Assembly (NCBI RefSeq): GCF_001425235.1
Contig: NZ_LMEA01000001.1
Location: 62,001-126,000, forward strand
Length of the DNA: 64,000 nt
Direction of reading: 5' to 3'
Source of the DNA: Devosia sp. Root413D1
GTDB taxonomy: Bacteria; Pseudomonadota; Alphaproteobacteria; Rhizobiales; Devosiaceae
Shown: piece by piece, positions 44,761-53,342 of the stretch
Layout: each line of letters starts with the position of its first letter
Position numbering within the stretch: position 1 is the first letter of the stretch
Translations under genes and position numbers: made by a program
Notes under the pieces: generated by a model
What the model was told of the DNA's origin: nothing
What the model saw: the letters and a program-made list of their open reading frames with translations, nothing else
Databases searched by the model: none

Positions 44761-44838
44761 GTCATCCCCGCGAAAGCGGGGACCTCTGTTTTCTTTGCCA
44801 GCATCGCAAACGGAGGTTCCCGCTTTCGCGGGAATGAC
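44761..44838. repeat. Family A dispersed double-hairpin repeat, copy A6
   Basis: Left arm GTCATCCCCGCGAAAGCGGG (44761-44780), right arm TTCCCGCTTTCGCGGGAATG, with the ACCTCTGTTT / AACGGAGG stem extension. It lies between the dehydrogenase and carbinolamine dehydratase genes. Confidence 0.87.
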
Positions 44839-44871
44839 CCGGTGCGGGTGTCGACAACCATTGATCCGACG

Positions 44872-45162
44872 CTAGATCATCAGCCGGTCGATCTTTTCGG
44901 CGAGTTTGGTGTCCTTTTCGGTGAGCCCGCCGGCCGAGTGGGTGGTGAGCGTGATCCGCACCTTGTTGTAAACGTTCGACCATTCGGGATGGTGGTCCAT
45001 CTTCTCAGCGGCGAGCGCCACCCGGGTCATGAACGAGAAGGCTTCGGAAAAGCTCTTGAACTTGAAATCATGGCTGATCGCATCGGCCTGCGGATCATAG
45101 ATCCAGCCGTTGAGCTTCAAGAGGGCGGCTTCACGCGCGGCAGGCTCGAGCTTTTCGACCAT
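44872..45162 (-). CDS. phhB: Pterin-4a-carbinolamine dehydratase
   Basis: A 96-aa protein with the family core [20 protein letters not shown], then [27 protein letters not shown], including the catalytic histidines. It dehydrates 4a-hydroxytetrahydropterin in phenylalanine hydroxylase recycling and can also act in molybdopterin-related or unknown pathways. ATG 45162 is chosen because AGAGGAA is then 7 bases upstream. No phenylalanine hydroxylase is adjacent. Confidence 0.93.
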   Translation of the reverse strand: MVEKLEPAAREAALLKLNGWIYDPQADAISHDFKFKSFSEAFSFMTRVALAAEKMDHHPEWSNVYNKVRITLTTHSAGGLTEKDTKLAEKIDRLMI

Positions 45163-45277
45163 TATCATTTCCTCTTTGCAACGAGTCGGGAGATTGGGGC
45201 CGCATAACGCCCGATCCGTGGCAAAGGGTTCCGACGCCCCCATCGGGGACGCCGGATCGGTTCAGTCTTTTGAACGC

Positions 45278-45598
45278 TCAAACACTCAGCGACGCCGCAT
45301 CGCCCGGCACGATGCGCGAGACGCGGCCACGCTCGACCCCGCCGGCATCGACATAGCCGATGCGGCCCGGCTCGACATCGATCTGCCAGCCGGCGCTCGG
45401 ACCATCGATCCAGTCGACATGGTAGCCGGTGTCGGTCAGCCGCCATTGGCCGGTGCGCCGCGTGCCGTCAGGCAGCGCCATGAACGCCTCGGCGGCGGTG
45501 CGGTAGTAGATCGCCGCCTCCTTGCCCGGCGCCATCTCGACATAGTGCGTGCTGCCCACCAGCAGCACGGTGAGGGTGTCTCTATCCTTGATGATCAT
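45278..45598 (-). CDS. Conserved-looking 106-aa protein of unknown function
   Basis: I do not recognise the family. The protein is soluble, without a signal peptide, and rich in beta-type segments with several GxW/GYV turns (RRTGQWRLTDTGYHVDWIDG), reminiscent of small lipocalin-like or tail-fibre-like beta barrels. The start ATG 45598 has AAAAGGA about 9 bases upstream. It is divergent from a MarR regulator, with two identical palindromes between them, so it is probably the regulated target. Confidence 0.65.
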   Translation of the reverse strand: MIIKDRDTLTVLLVGSTHYVEMAPGKEAAIYYRTAAEAFMALPDGTRRTGQWRLTDTGYHVDWIDGPSAGWQIDVEPGRIGYVDAGGVERGRVSRIVPGDAASLSV

Positions 45599-45648
45599 CT
45601 GTGCATCCTTTTCGCGGGCCCGCTGGCGACCGGCATGGCGCCGTGCTA

Positions 45649-45702
45649 GTCAAGCGACTTGACGATTTAGCTGCGAGACGGAATTTGGTCAAGCACCTTG
45701 AC
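45649..45702. promoter_or_regulatory. Twin MarR-type operators
   Basis: GTCAAG-CGA-CTTGAC (45649-45663) and GTCAAG-CAC-CTTGAC (45688-45702) are two identical 15-bp palindromes 39 bases apart. They lie between the 106-aa protein gene and the marR-like gene; the second overlaps the likely marR start. Size and symmetry are typical of MarR dimer sites. Confidence 0.75.
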
Positions 45703-46128
45703 GATAATGATCTCGCCAGCATCGATCATATCGGCCTCGCCCTGTGGCGGGCAGCACAGGGCTGGCGCAACCACATGCGCGCCGAACTGGCGGCCCGCGG
45801 CTATCCCTGGCACCAGAGCGCCGCCGGCGAAGTGCTGGCGCATCTGGGCCCCTCCGGCATTTCGCAGGCGCTGCTGACCGAGCGCATGGGGCTGAGCAAA
45901 CAGGCGGTGCAGCAGCTGGTCGATCAGCTCGAGGCGCAAGGGGTGGTCGGCCGTGCGCCCGACCCCAGTGATGGCCGGGCCAAGCGGATCGTGCTGACCG
46001 AGTTGGGCCTCGCCGACTTTGCCGAGCGCAACAAGGTGAAGCGGCTGATCGAAAAGCAATATCGCGAGAAGCTGGGGCCGGAGGCGTTCACGGCGCTCGA
46101 GGCGGCGCTGGCCAAGCTCGCCGACTGA
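45685..46128 (+). CDS. MarR-family transcriptional regulator
   Basis: A winged-helix regulator of 147 aa when started at TTG 45685. The HTH and wing run about residues 45-110 (LLTERMGLSKQAVQQLVDQLEAQGVV, then DPSDGRAKRIVLTE). Alternative starts are GTG 45643 and GTG 45601, but those would place both operators inside the gene, and the added residues do not resemble MarR. Autorepression and control of the divergent 106-aa gene are inferred from the twin palindromes. Confidence 0.85.
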   Translation: MVKHLDDNDLASIDHIGLALWRAAQGWRNHMRAELAARGYPWHQSAAGEVLAHLGPSGISQALLTERMGLSKQAVQQLVDQLEAQGVVGRAPDPSDGRAKRIVLTELGLADFAERNKVKRLIEKQYREKLGPEAFTALEAALAKLAD

Positions 46129-46161
46129 CCAACGGTGATTCGAACCAGGGATGGACGGCGC

Positions 46162-46734
46162 ATGAACGAAGACATCCTCCACACCATCGCCGGCATCGCC
46201 ATGACGCTGGCGGGCTTTTCCGGTCTCGTCATCTTCTTCCGCCAGCAGGGGCTGCGAAACTGGTCCTCGGCCGAGCGGCGCTATCTATGGTTCCTGATCG
46301 GCGACAGCTTCCTTGTCGTGCTGTTCGCGCTGCTGCCGGCGCCGATGCTGCTCGCTGGCTGGTCCGAACCCACGATCTGGACGGTGTGCAGCGCCCTGCT
46401 CGGGGTCTGGTTCATCGTCGCCAACCTCGTGGCGCTGCGCGGCGAGCTGCGCGACAAAAAGCACGGCCAGCTCGACGTCATTCCGTTCGTGACCCCGATG
46501 CTCTACGGCCTCACCGCCCTCGCCGTGCTGATCGGCGTGGCGCTTTGGCTGTCGGTGTTCGATGTCATCGTGCCACGCGGCCAGGCCATCTACGTGACGG
46601 GGCTGTTGATGCTGCTGGCACTGGCAGCGCTCGAGTTCATGTTCTTCGTCGGTCGAGCCTCGCTGCGCGACCCGCCGGCGCAGCAGCCCGGCGACGATCC
46701 GGCGATTGCGATCGATCCACCCAACAAAGCATAA
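46162..46734 (+). CDS. Integral membrane protein of unknown function
   Basis: A 190-aa protein with about five hydrophobic segments (roughly residues 7-25, 45-65, 75-97, 115-137 and 145-165) and a soluble proline-rich C-terminal tail. No family or motif is recognised. ATG 46162 has AGGG about 13 bases upstream. It starts 34 bases after the marR-like stop on the same strand, so the two may be co-transcribed. Confidence 0.65.
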   Translation: MNEDILHTIAGIAMTLAGFSGLVIFFRQQGLRNWSSAERRYLWFLIGDSFLVVLFALLPAPMLLAGWSEPTIWTVCSALLGVWFIVANLVALRGELRDKKHGQLDVIPFVTPMLYGLTALAVLIGVALWLSVFDVIVPRGQAIYVTGLLMLLALAALEFMFFVGRASLRDPPAQQPGDDPAIAIDPPNKA

Positions 46735-46858
46735 ACCATTCGAGCAATTGCTGCGCTGGAACAGGGTTTTGCGACGACGCAAAAGGGCGGCCGCTCGCTG
46801 CCCCGAAAGCAGGCATTAACGCCTCGCCGGGCACAATCATTACACCTTGGTGAGGTCT

Positions 46859-49189
46859 ATGTTCGAGCCAGCGCATAAGTCACTGCCGCCTGTCGATTAC
46901 GTGTCGATGATCCGGTCGCTCTACGCGGACCGGCGCGTCATGATGCTTGGCGCCCTGTCGTCGGCGCTGGTCGCCGCGGTCGCCGGCATTGAAGGCAACT
47001 CCTGGGTGCTGCTCGCCGTCGCCATCGGCTTTGCCATTGTCGGCATCGCCCGCGACATCGATATGCGCGCCTTCGAACGCGCCGACCTCGCCGACGACGA
47101 CGTTACGACCGCCACCCACTGGGAGCTGCGCGCCACCATCGGCGCCGCCGCCATCGCCGGGCTTTACGCCTTCTGGATGAGCTACAGCTTCCTCGTGGTG
47201 AACACCCCGTTCGCCGAGATGAGCTCGCTCTCGGTCACCGTGGCGGTGCTGGTGGGCGTTGCCGGCCGCAACTTCGCCATCGACCGGCTGGTCACCAGCC
47301 AGGTCATCCTGATCGGCGCCGGCATGGCCATCGGCATGCTGTTCGACGGCACGCTGCATACCGCCATGCTGAGCGTGGTGCTGATCGCCTTCGTCGTCTC
47401 GCTGCGCAAGGTTTCGGCCAATATCCGCGCCATCCTGCTGCGCGCTGTGCATGGTCGCATCGAGGCGACCCGCCTTGCCTCCGAACTCGACACGGCGCTC
47501 GAAACCATGCAGCACGGCCTCTGCATGCTCGACGAGAACGGCCTGATCGCCGTCGCCAACGATCGCGCCGAGTTGGTGTTCGGCAGCTTCATGCCGGGCA
47601 ACTGGGCCGGCCGGCCGTTCGCTGCGATGATCTCGGCCGCCGCCGCGCGCGGCACCATCCCGCAGCGTTCCGCCAGCCAGCTGATGGATACGGTCGACGC
47701 CGGCGATGGCGGCAAGGTGGTGCTGCGCCTCTCCGATGGGCAGTTCTGCGAAGTCACTGTGTCGTCGCGCCTCGACAAGACCGTGCTGCTGTTCGAAGAC
47801 ATCACCGAGCGCGTCAAGGCCGAAGAGCGCATCAACTACATGGCGCATTACGACACCCTGACCGGGCTGCCGAACCGCGCCTATTTCACCGAGCAGGTCG
47901 AGGCCGACCTCGAGCGCCGGCGCCACCACGGCGACAAGCGCCCCAACGACATGGCCATGCTGATGATCGTCGACATCGACGACTTCAAGCACGTCAACGA
48001 TACCCTGGGCCACCTGATCGGCGACCGCGTGCTGATCGAGACCTCCGAGCGGCTGAGCCGCGTCTTGGGCCGCGACAGCCTCGTGGCGCGGCTGGGCGGC
48101 GACGAGTACGTGGTCTATCGCTCGGGCGGCGTGCAGCTTTCCGATACCGTTACCGACCCCGAAGCGATCCTCGGCGGCTTCCGCGGCCCGTTCGAGGTCG
48201 AGGGCGAGGTGTTCTCGGTCAACGTCTCGGTCGGTGTGGTGACCCTCACCGACGGCAGCGACGATCTCGACGCCCTGATGACCAAGGCGGACCTCGCGCT
48301 CTACAAGGCCAAGGCGCTGGGCAAGGGCCGCAGCCAGGTGTTCCACGACGAGATGGACACCGACTACCGCTACCGCCAACGGCTGAAGGCCGAACTGAAG
48401 CAGACGGTGGCCGACGGCGCGCTGTCGCTGGTGTTCCAGCCCATCGTCGATCTGCAGACCCGGCGCGTGGTGAGCTGCGAGGCGCTGGCGCGCTGGCACC
48501 ACCCGGAGCTGGGCTCAATCCCGCCCTCGCTGTTCATCCCGATCGCCGAGGAAACCGGCCTCATCTCCGAGATCAGCCGCTGGGTGCTGGCGACCGCTAC
48601 GGCCGAATGCCGCAACTGGCCCGAGGAAGTCTCGGTGTCGGTCAACATCTCGGCCCGCGACTTCCGCAATGCGGACGTCGCCGGGATGGTGAAGACCGCC
48701 CTCACCAGCTCCGGCCTCGCGCCGCACCGGCTCGAGATCGAGGTCACCGAGACCGCGGTGATCGAAGAACGCGCCGCCGCCACCAAGATCCTCGCCAAGC
48801 TGGCGAAGCAAGGCATCGGCATCGCGCTCGACGATTTCGGCACCGGTTACTCGTCGCTGAGCTACCTGCAGGCCCTGCCCTTCACCAAGCTGAAGATCGA
48901 TCGCAGCTTCGTCATGGACATTGCCGAGAACCCGCGCTCGCTGAAGCTCTTGTCCAACGTCGCCCAGCTCGGCAAGGACATCAACCTCACCGTCACCGCC
49001 GAAGGCGTCGAGACCGAAGAGCAGCTCAACCTGATCGCCACCCATTCCAAGGTCGACCAGATCCAGGGCTACCTGTTCGGCGTGCCACTGCCACGGCGCG
49101 AAGTCGCCGAGCTCATCGACCGCATGGCGGCCCGCGCTACGCTCGAGCGCGTGCTGACCGTTGGTACGACAAACCGCAAACGTGGTTAA
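46859..49189 (+). CDS. Membrane GGDEF-EAL protein (c-di-GMP synthesis/breakdown)
   Basis: A 776-aa protein. Five or six helices (about residues 20-190) form the membrane sensor, a PAS-like domain follows (about 210-325), then GGDEF (about 330-500) and EAL (about 505-765). GGDEY at 413-417 keeps the cyclase signature. The EAL motif is at 541-543, and the EAL domain also keeps LEIEVTET, DDFGTGYSSL, and AEGVET followed by QGYLFG, so both activities look intact. The product is probably bifunctional or switched by the sensor. ATG 46859 follows TGAGG. It precedes the FeeM-like gene. Confidence 0.93.
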   Translation: MFEPAHKSLPPVDYVSMIRSLYADRRVMMLGALSSALVAAVAGIEGNSWVLLAVAIGFAIVGIARDIDMRAFERADLADDDVTTATHWELRATIGAAAIAGLYAFWMSYSFLVVNTPFAEMSSLSVTVAVLVGVAGRNFAIDRLVTSQVILIGAGMAIGMLFDGTLHTAMLSVVLIAFVVSLRKVSANIRAILLRAVHGRIEATRLASELDTALETMQHGLCMLDENGLIAVANDRAELVFGSFMPGNWAGRPFAAMISAAAARGTIPQRSASQLMDTVDAGDGGKVVLRLSDGQFCEVTVSSRLDKTVLLFEDITERVKAEERINYMAHYDTLTGLPNRAYFTEQVEADLERRRHHGDKRPNDMAMLMIVDIDDFKHVNDTLGHLIGDRVLIETSERLSRVLGRDSLVARLGGDEYVVYRSGGVQLSDTVTDPEAILGGFRGPFEVEGEVFSVNVSVGVVTLTDGSDDLDALMTKADLALYKAKALGKGRSQVFHDEMDTDYRYRQRLKAELKQTVADGALSLVFQPIVDLQTRRVVSCEALARWHHPELGSIPPSLFIPIAEETGLISEISRWVLATATAECRNWPEEVSVSVNISARDFRNADVAGMVKTALTSSGLAPHRLEIEVTETAVIEERAAATKILAKLAKQGIGIALDDFGTGYSSLSYLQALPFTKLKIDRSFVMDIAENPRSLKLLSNVAQLGKDINLTVTAEGVETEEQLNLIATHSKVDQIQGYLFGVPLPRREVAELIDRMAARATLERVLTVGTTNRKRG

Positions 49190-49341
49190 GACGCCTAAAC
49201 TCTTCTGAAATCTGAGGGATTCGGCGCTGGCCCTGGCGCTGTCCGTGCTTATGCGTAGGCGGCGCGGCGGCCGTGCGCATTTGGCAATTTTATTATGCCT
49301 AACGAAAGGTTAAACTCTGTTTGAAAGTTGCGGAGTTCCCT

Positions 49342-50133
49342 ATGCGTTCGGACGTGGAAGGTTCGGCAGCGACGTCGGCTGCTCCGGTGTCTCGCTTCGC
49401 CGGCACGCTCATGGAGATACTGGACCGCGTTGAGTATTCGCGCGTCCGTATGGATGTCACCGACAATCCAATCTATCGCCTGCGCTACGAAGCCTATCGT
49501 CGCGAAGAATCCGTGCCGTTCAACGATGCCGGCATTGTGGTAGACGACCTCGATACTGCGCCTAACGGCATGAGTTTTGGTGTTCATATCGACGGCGAGC
49601 TGGTCAGTTCTATCCGGCTGCATCACGTCAGCGCCAAACATCCTTTCGGCCCGTCGATGAAGAGTTGCCCGGACGTGCTCGAGCCGCTGCTGGCGCGCGG
49701 CGAAACCTTCATCGACCCCTCGCGCTTCACCGCCGACTACGAGGCCTCGCTCGCCTACCCGGCGCTGCCGTTCCTGACGCTCAGGATCGCGGTGATGGCG
49801 TCGCTGTTCTTCAAGGCCGATGCCTGCCTGGCGCTGGTGCGGCCCGAACACACGGCATTCTACCGCCGCGTCTTCGGCTCCGAGGAAATGTCGGACGTGC
49901 GGGTCTATCCCGGCCTCGCCTTCCCGGTGGCGCTCTACGGCGCCTATGTGAACACCAAGCTGCCGGCGACGCTGCGCCGCTACCCGTTTTTCATGTCGAC
50001 CGAGGAAGAGCGCGAAAAACTCTTCGCCCGCGCCATGGACGAACACTTCGAAGCCCCGCAACGCGCCAGCTCGCGCCTGGCCTATGAGCGGGCCCTGCTG
50101 GAGTCACAATTCGGCGGGCAGGCGGCGGAGTAG
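49342..50133 (+). CDS. GNAT-fold N-acyltransferase, FeeM / autoinducer-synthase-like
   Basis: A 263-aa protein. NPIYRLRYEAYRREESVPF (about residues 41-59), GVHIDGELVSSIRLHHV (about 80-96) and FIDPSRF (about 124-130) follow the pattern of FeeM-type N-acyl amino acid synthases and acyl-homoserine-lactone synthases. These move a fatty acyl group from acyl carrier protein to an amino compound. It lacks the usual LuxI landmarks, so AHL synthesis is not claimed. ATG 49342 has GGAG 7 bases upstream and follows a 152-bp AT-richer gap after the GGDEF-EAL gene. No LuxR-type gene is adjacent. Confidence 0.72.
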   Translation: MRSDVEGSAATSAAPVSRFAGTLMEILDRVEYSRVRMDVTDNPIYRLRYEAYRREESVPFNDAGIVVDDLDTAPNGMSFGVHIDGELVSSIRLHHVSAKHPFGPSMKSCPDVLEPLLARGETFIDPSRFTADYEASLAYPALPFLTLRIAVMASLFFKADACLALVRPEHTAFYRRVFGSEEMSDVRVYPGLAFPVALYGAYVNTKLPATLRRYPFFMSTEEEREKLFARAMDEHFEAPQRASSRLAYERALLESQFGGQAAE

Positions 50134-50149
50134 GCTGCAGTATCTGAGC

Positions 50150-50295
50150 GTGGGGCACCCCCACCCTAGCTTCGCTAAGGCTTCGCCTAGCTGCGCTACC
50201 CTCCCCACAAGGGGGAGGGACGGCGCAAGAACCGAACGCGCAGTACGCGTCTCCCTCCCCCTTGTGGGGAGGGATCAAGGGTGGGGGTGGGCCCC
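50150..50295. repeat. Family B C/G-tract inverted repeat, locus B8
   Basis: GTGGGGCACCCCCACCCTAG mirrors AAGGGTGGGGGTGGGCCCCA, with inner CCCTCCCCACAAGGGGGAGG / CCTCCCCCTTGTGGGGAGGG. An extra TTCGCTAAGGCTTCGCCTAG hairpin sits in the left arm, as in B4. It separates the convergent acyltransferase and GH127 genes. Confidence 0.85.
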
Positions 50296-50316
50296 ACGCT
50301 CTGGCTTAGGTGCCGC

Positions 50317-52221
50317 TCAGGCCTCCGGGATCCACACCACCATCGAGCCCTGCCCACGGTTGGCCCACAGGTAATAGGGTAGCGCGGTAAGCGTTGCCGG
50401 GGCTTCCCTGGGCGGGCTGGTGCGGTAGAGCGGCTTGAACTCGGCTTCGTCCACCGCATTGCCGCCGGCCGTCAGCTGGATGATGCCGTCGAACAGGTTC
50501 GACTGCTTGATCGCGATCTCGCTCTGTCGTGGCAGCTTGAAGCGCTGCACCGTGCCGCCCGGGTTGTCGGCTTCCTCGAGGCAGTAGACCAGGGGGCCGC
50601 GGGTCAGCGCCACACGGCCGACATCCATCACCACGTGCGGGTTGGCATAGACGCGCTCGACCGGCATCGGCAGCTCGAGGCTGATCTTGTCGCCCTTTGT
50701 CCAACTGCGGCTGATGGTGGCATAGCCGTTGACCGGGCTGAGCTGCACCGCCTCGCCATTGACCCTGGCCATGGCGCCCTTGCACCAGCCCGGGATGCGA
50801 AGCTTCACCTCGAACACCTTCTCCGTCGCCGGATCGATCTGGATGGCGATGTCGCCCGACCACGGATAGTTCGAGACCTCGCGCACCGTCACTTCCGTAC
50901 CGCCGACATCGAGCTTGGTCGAAATGCCGCCATAGAGGTGGAAGGCGATGCCGTCGGGCGCAGTCGAAACGAAGTAGCCGCCGACCGAGGCGACCAGCCG
51001 GCTGACATTCATCGTGCAGCACGGGCAGGTGTGCCAGTCCCAGCGGGTCGGTGTGCCGTTGCTCTCCAGCGGGTTCATGTAGAAGTAGTGCTCGCCGTCG
51101 CGGCTGAGGCCCGACAGCGCGCCGTTGAACAGCGCCGTCTCCAGCACGTCGGCATATTTGCCGTCGAGATCGAGGTGCAGCATGCGCTGCGCCCAGAAGA
51201 TCAGCGCCACCGAGGCGCAGGTCTCGGCATAGGCGGTCTGGTTGGGCAGATCGAAATCGAAGGTGAAGCCCTCGTTATGCGCCGACGGCCCGAGGCCCGC
51301 CGTCACATACATCTTGGTCTCCATCACGTCCTTCCACAGCGTCTCGCACGCCGCCTTGAGGCCCGTGTCGTTCAACTCGACCGCCAGATCTGCCATCGCC
51401 GTGTACATGTACATGGCCCGCACCGCGTGCCCGACCACCTTGTCCTGGCTGCGGACCGGCTTGTGCGACTGGCTGTACTCGTACGTGCCCTGCACGTAGC
51501 GCTGCCACTCCCAGCCCTTCTTCTCGCGCTCTTCGCGCTCGACGTCGAAGTAATGCGGGTTGGGATTGCCGCGCTCGTTGATGAAGTAGGCAGCCAGGTC
51601 GAGGTGCTTCTTTTCCTTGGTCAGGTGATAGAGCTTGATCAGCGCCAGCTCGATCTCCTGGTGTCCGCAATAGCCGCGCTTCTGCCCCGGCCCGGTGCCG
51701 AAATTGGTCCGGATATGCTCGACATAGCGCTCCATCACCTCGAGCCAGCGGCGCCGGCCGGTGGTCTCGTAATAGGCGATGGCGCCTTCCAGCATGTGGC
51801 CGGCATTGTAGAGCTCGTGGTTGTCGCGCATGTTCGACCAGCGCTTCTCCGGCTCGCGCCCCAGATACCAGCAGTTGAGGTAGCCGTCCGGCGCCTGCGC
51901 CTTCTCGAAATCGTCGACGATCGCCTCGATCTTTGCCTCGATGTCGGCATCGCGCTTGTGGCTCAGCGCATAGGCGGCGGCCTCGATCCACTTGCCGATG
52001 TCAGAATCCCAGAACACCTGCACGGTAAAGCCGTTGGCATGGCGCGGAAAGCGCAGCGGCGGCGGCGGGTTGGGCAGCTTAAGCGAGTTGAGATAGCCAT
52101 ACTCGACGAGCTTCTTGTGCTGGCTGGGAATGGTGCGGGCGAGCACAGTGTCGAGCCGTTCTTTCCAGAACTCGCCTTCGAGGCGGACATCGACGAAACG
52201 CACCGGATGATACTGGCTCAT
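50317..52221 (-). CDS. Beta-L-arabinofuranosidase, glycoside hydrolase family 127
   Basis: A 634-aa cytoplasmic enzyme (no signal peptide) with an (alpha/alpha)6 barrel. The GH127 zinc/nucleophile set is complete: E333 and C335 in AETC, and C401 and C402 in CPCC (399-402), equivalent to E338, C340, C417 and C418 of Bifidobacterium HypBA1, with C401 the expected nucleophile. It removes terminal beta-L-arabinofuranosyl units from imported glycans such as arabino-oligosaccharides or extensin fragments. It is the last gene of the SBP-permease-permease-LacI-GH127 operon. Confidence 0.93.
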   Translation of the reverse strand: MSQYHPVRFVDVRLEGEFWKERLDTVLARTIPSQHKKLVEYGYLNSLKLPNPPPPLRFPRHANGFTVQVFWDSDIGKWIEAAAYALSHKRDADIEAKIEAIVDDFEKAQAPDGYLNCWYLGREPEKRWSNMRDNHELYNAGHMLEGAIAYYETTGRRRWLEVMERYVEHIRTNFGTGPGQKRGYCGHQEIELALIKLYHLTKEKKHLDLAAYFINERGNPNPHYFDVEREEREKKGWEWQRYVQGTYEYSQSHKPVRSQDKVVGHAVRAMYMYTAMADLAVELNDTGLKAACETLWKDVMETKMYVTAGLGPSAHNEGFTFDFDLPNQTAYAETCASVALIFWAQRMLHLDLDGKYADVLETALFNGALSGLSRDGEHYFYMNPLESNGTPTRWDWHTCPCCTMNVSRLVASVGGYFVSTAPDGIAFHLYGGISTKLDVGGTEVTVREVSNYPWSGDIAIQIDPATEKVFEVKLRIPGWCKGAMARVNGEAVQLSPVNGYATISRSWTKGDKISLELPMPVERVYANPHVVMDVGRVALTRGPLVYCLEEADNPGGTVQRFKLPRQSEIAIKQSNLFDGIIQLTAGGNAVDEAEFKPLYRTSPPREAPATLTALPYYLWANRGQGSMVVWIPEA

Positions 52222-52270
52222 TGCAACTCCTCTTGGCCCAGCCGCCGAGCGAGCGGCCGGGTGTCTGAAT

Positions 52271-53335
52271 TCAACTGGTTGTGCCGGTGGACTCGCGCAC
52301 CACCAGCGTGCACGGCAGCCGGCGGATCCCCCGCACCGTCTCGCCGCCGATCATCTCGATCAGCAGCCGCCCGGCCTCGTGGCCGAGCGCCGAAAGGTTC
52401 ATGTCGACGCTGGTGAGCGGCGGCCGCGCCGCCGCGGTCATCACATCCCAGTTGTCGAAGCCGGCCACCGCCACTTCGCCCGGCACCGCGATGCCGCGTT
52501 CCCGCAAGGCATCGACGACGCCGCGGGCAATCAGGTCGTTGCCACAAAAGATCGCATCGGGCCGATCGGTCTTGCCGTCGAACAGCGCCGCGACAGCGTC
52601 GCGTCCCCAGGCCTCGGTCCATTTGCCCGAGAGATAGAGCTCAGGATGCGCGGTGAGCCCGAGCTCGGCCAGCGCCGAGAGGTAGCCGCGACGCCTGAGC
52701 TGCACTGCCTCGAAATGCTCAGGCCCGGTGATATGTGCAATCCGCCGCTTGCCCACTTCGCCCAGGTGCCTGACCGCCAGCCGCGCCCCGCCCTCGTCGT
52801 CGGGCAACAGGCACAGCGCATCGCGATCGTCGGCTTGCGAAAACACATAGATTACCGGCAATCCGGCAGGCAGCGGGCCGACCGGCGGCCGCTTGTCGGC
52901 GCGGCGGGCGGTAACCACCAGCCCGTCGATGCGCTTGCCGAGCAACTGGTCGAGATGCTGCCGCTCGCGTTCCGGATCGTCGGTGGCGTTGCACATGAAA
53001 ATGGCGATGCCTCGATCGGCGAACTGCTCCTCCAGAGCCTGGAAGATCGGCAGGGTGAAGCGGCCGAACGAGTCGGTGGAAAGCACCCCCACGGTCATCG
53101 AGCGGGTGCGGTGCAGGCTCTGCGCCATGTCGTTGGGGCGATAGCCGATCTCGCGCGCCACCGTCGTGACCTTGTCGCGCGTCTCCTGCCTGAGCCGCCC
53201 GTTCGAGTTCAGTGCCTTGGACGCCGTGCCGATCGACACGCCGGCAATCCGCGCCACGTCGCGAATCGTCGGGCCATGGCGGCCGGTGCGTTCATTTGCT
53301 GGGGGGCTGGACAAGGGATCTGGCTCGTCGGTCAT
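52271..53335 (-). CDS. LacI-family regulator of the arabinofuranoside operon
   Basis: A 354-aa regulator. After a 20-residue lead the HTH reads TIRDVARIAGVSIGTASKAL (residues 23-42), then the hinge helix (NDMAQSLHR) and a type-I periplasmic-binding-protein sensor domain. ATG 53335 lies 7 bases past the end of the permease gene, so the regulator is in its own target operon. Three GAAAAGCTTTTC palindromes before the operon are the probable sites. The inducer is likely a free sugar such as L-arabinose or a disaccharide. Confidence 0.92.
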   Translation of the reverse strand: MTDEPDPLSSPPANERTGRHGPTIRDVARIAGVSIGTASKALNSNGRLRQETRDKVTTVAREIGYRPNDMAQSLHRTRSMTVGVLSTDSFGRFTLPIFQALEEQFADRGIAIFMCNATDDPERERQHLDQLLGKRIDGLVVTARRADKRPPVGPLPAGLPVIYVFSQADDRDALCLLPDDEGGARLAVRHLGEVGKRRIAHITGPEHFEAVQLRRRGYLSALAELGLTAHPELYLSGKWTEAWGRDAVAALFDGKTDRPDAIFCGNDLIARGVVDALRERGIAVPGEVAVAGFDNWDVMTAAARPPLTSVDMNLSALGHEAGRLLIEMIGGETVRGIRRLPCTLVVRESTGTTS

Positions 53336-53342
53336 CGCGGTC

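Noticed and set aside
49342-50133. LuxI-type AHL synthase
   Set aside because: Pattern resembles FeeM/autoinducer-synthase-like GNATs, but the specific LuxI residues cannot be placed and no LuxR partner is adjacent.
33648-50295. Family B and A repeats as protein-coding (short open frames across them)
   Set aside because: The frames differ between copies and have no ribosome sites; the conserved property is the inverted symmetry.
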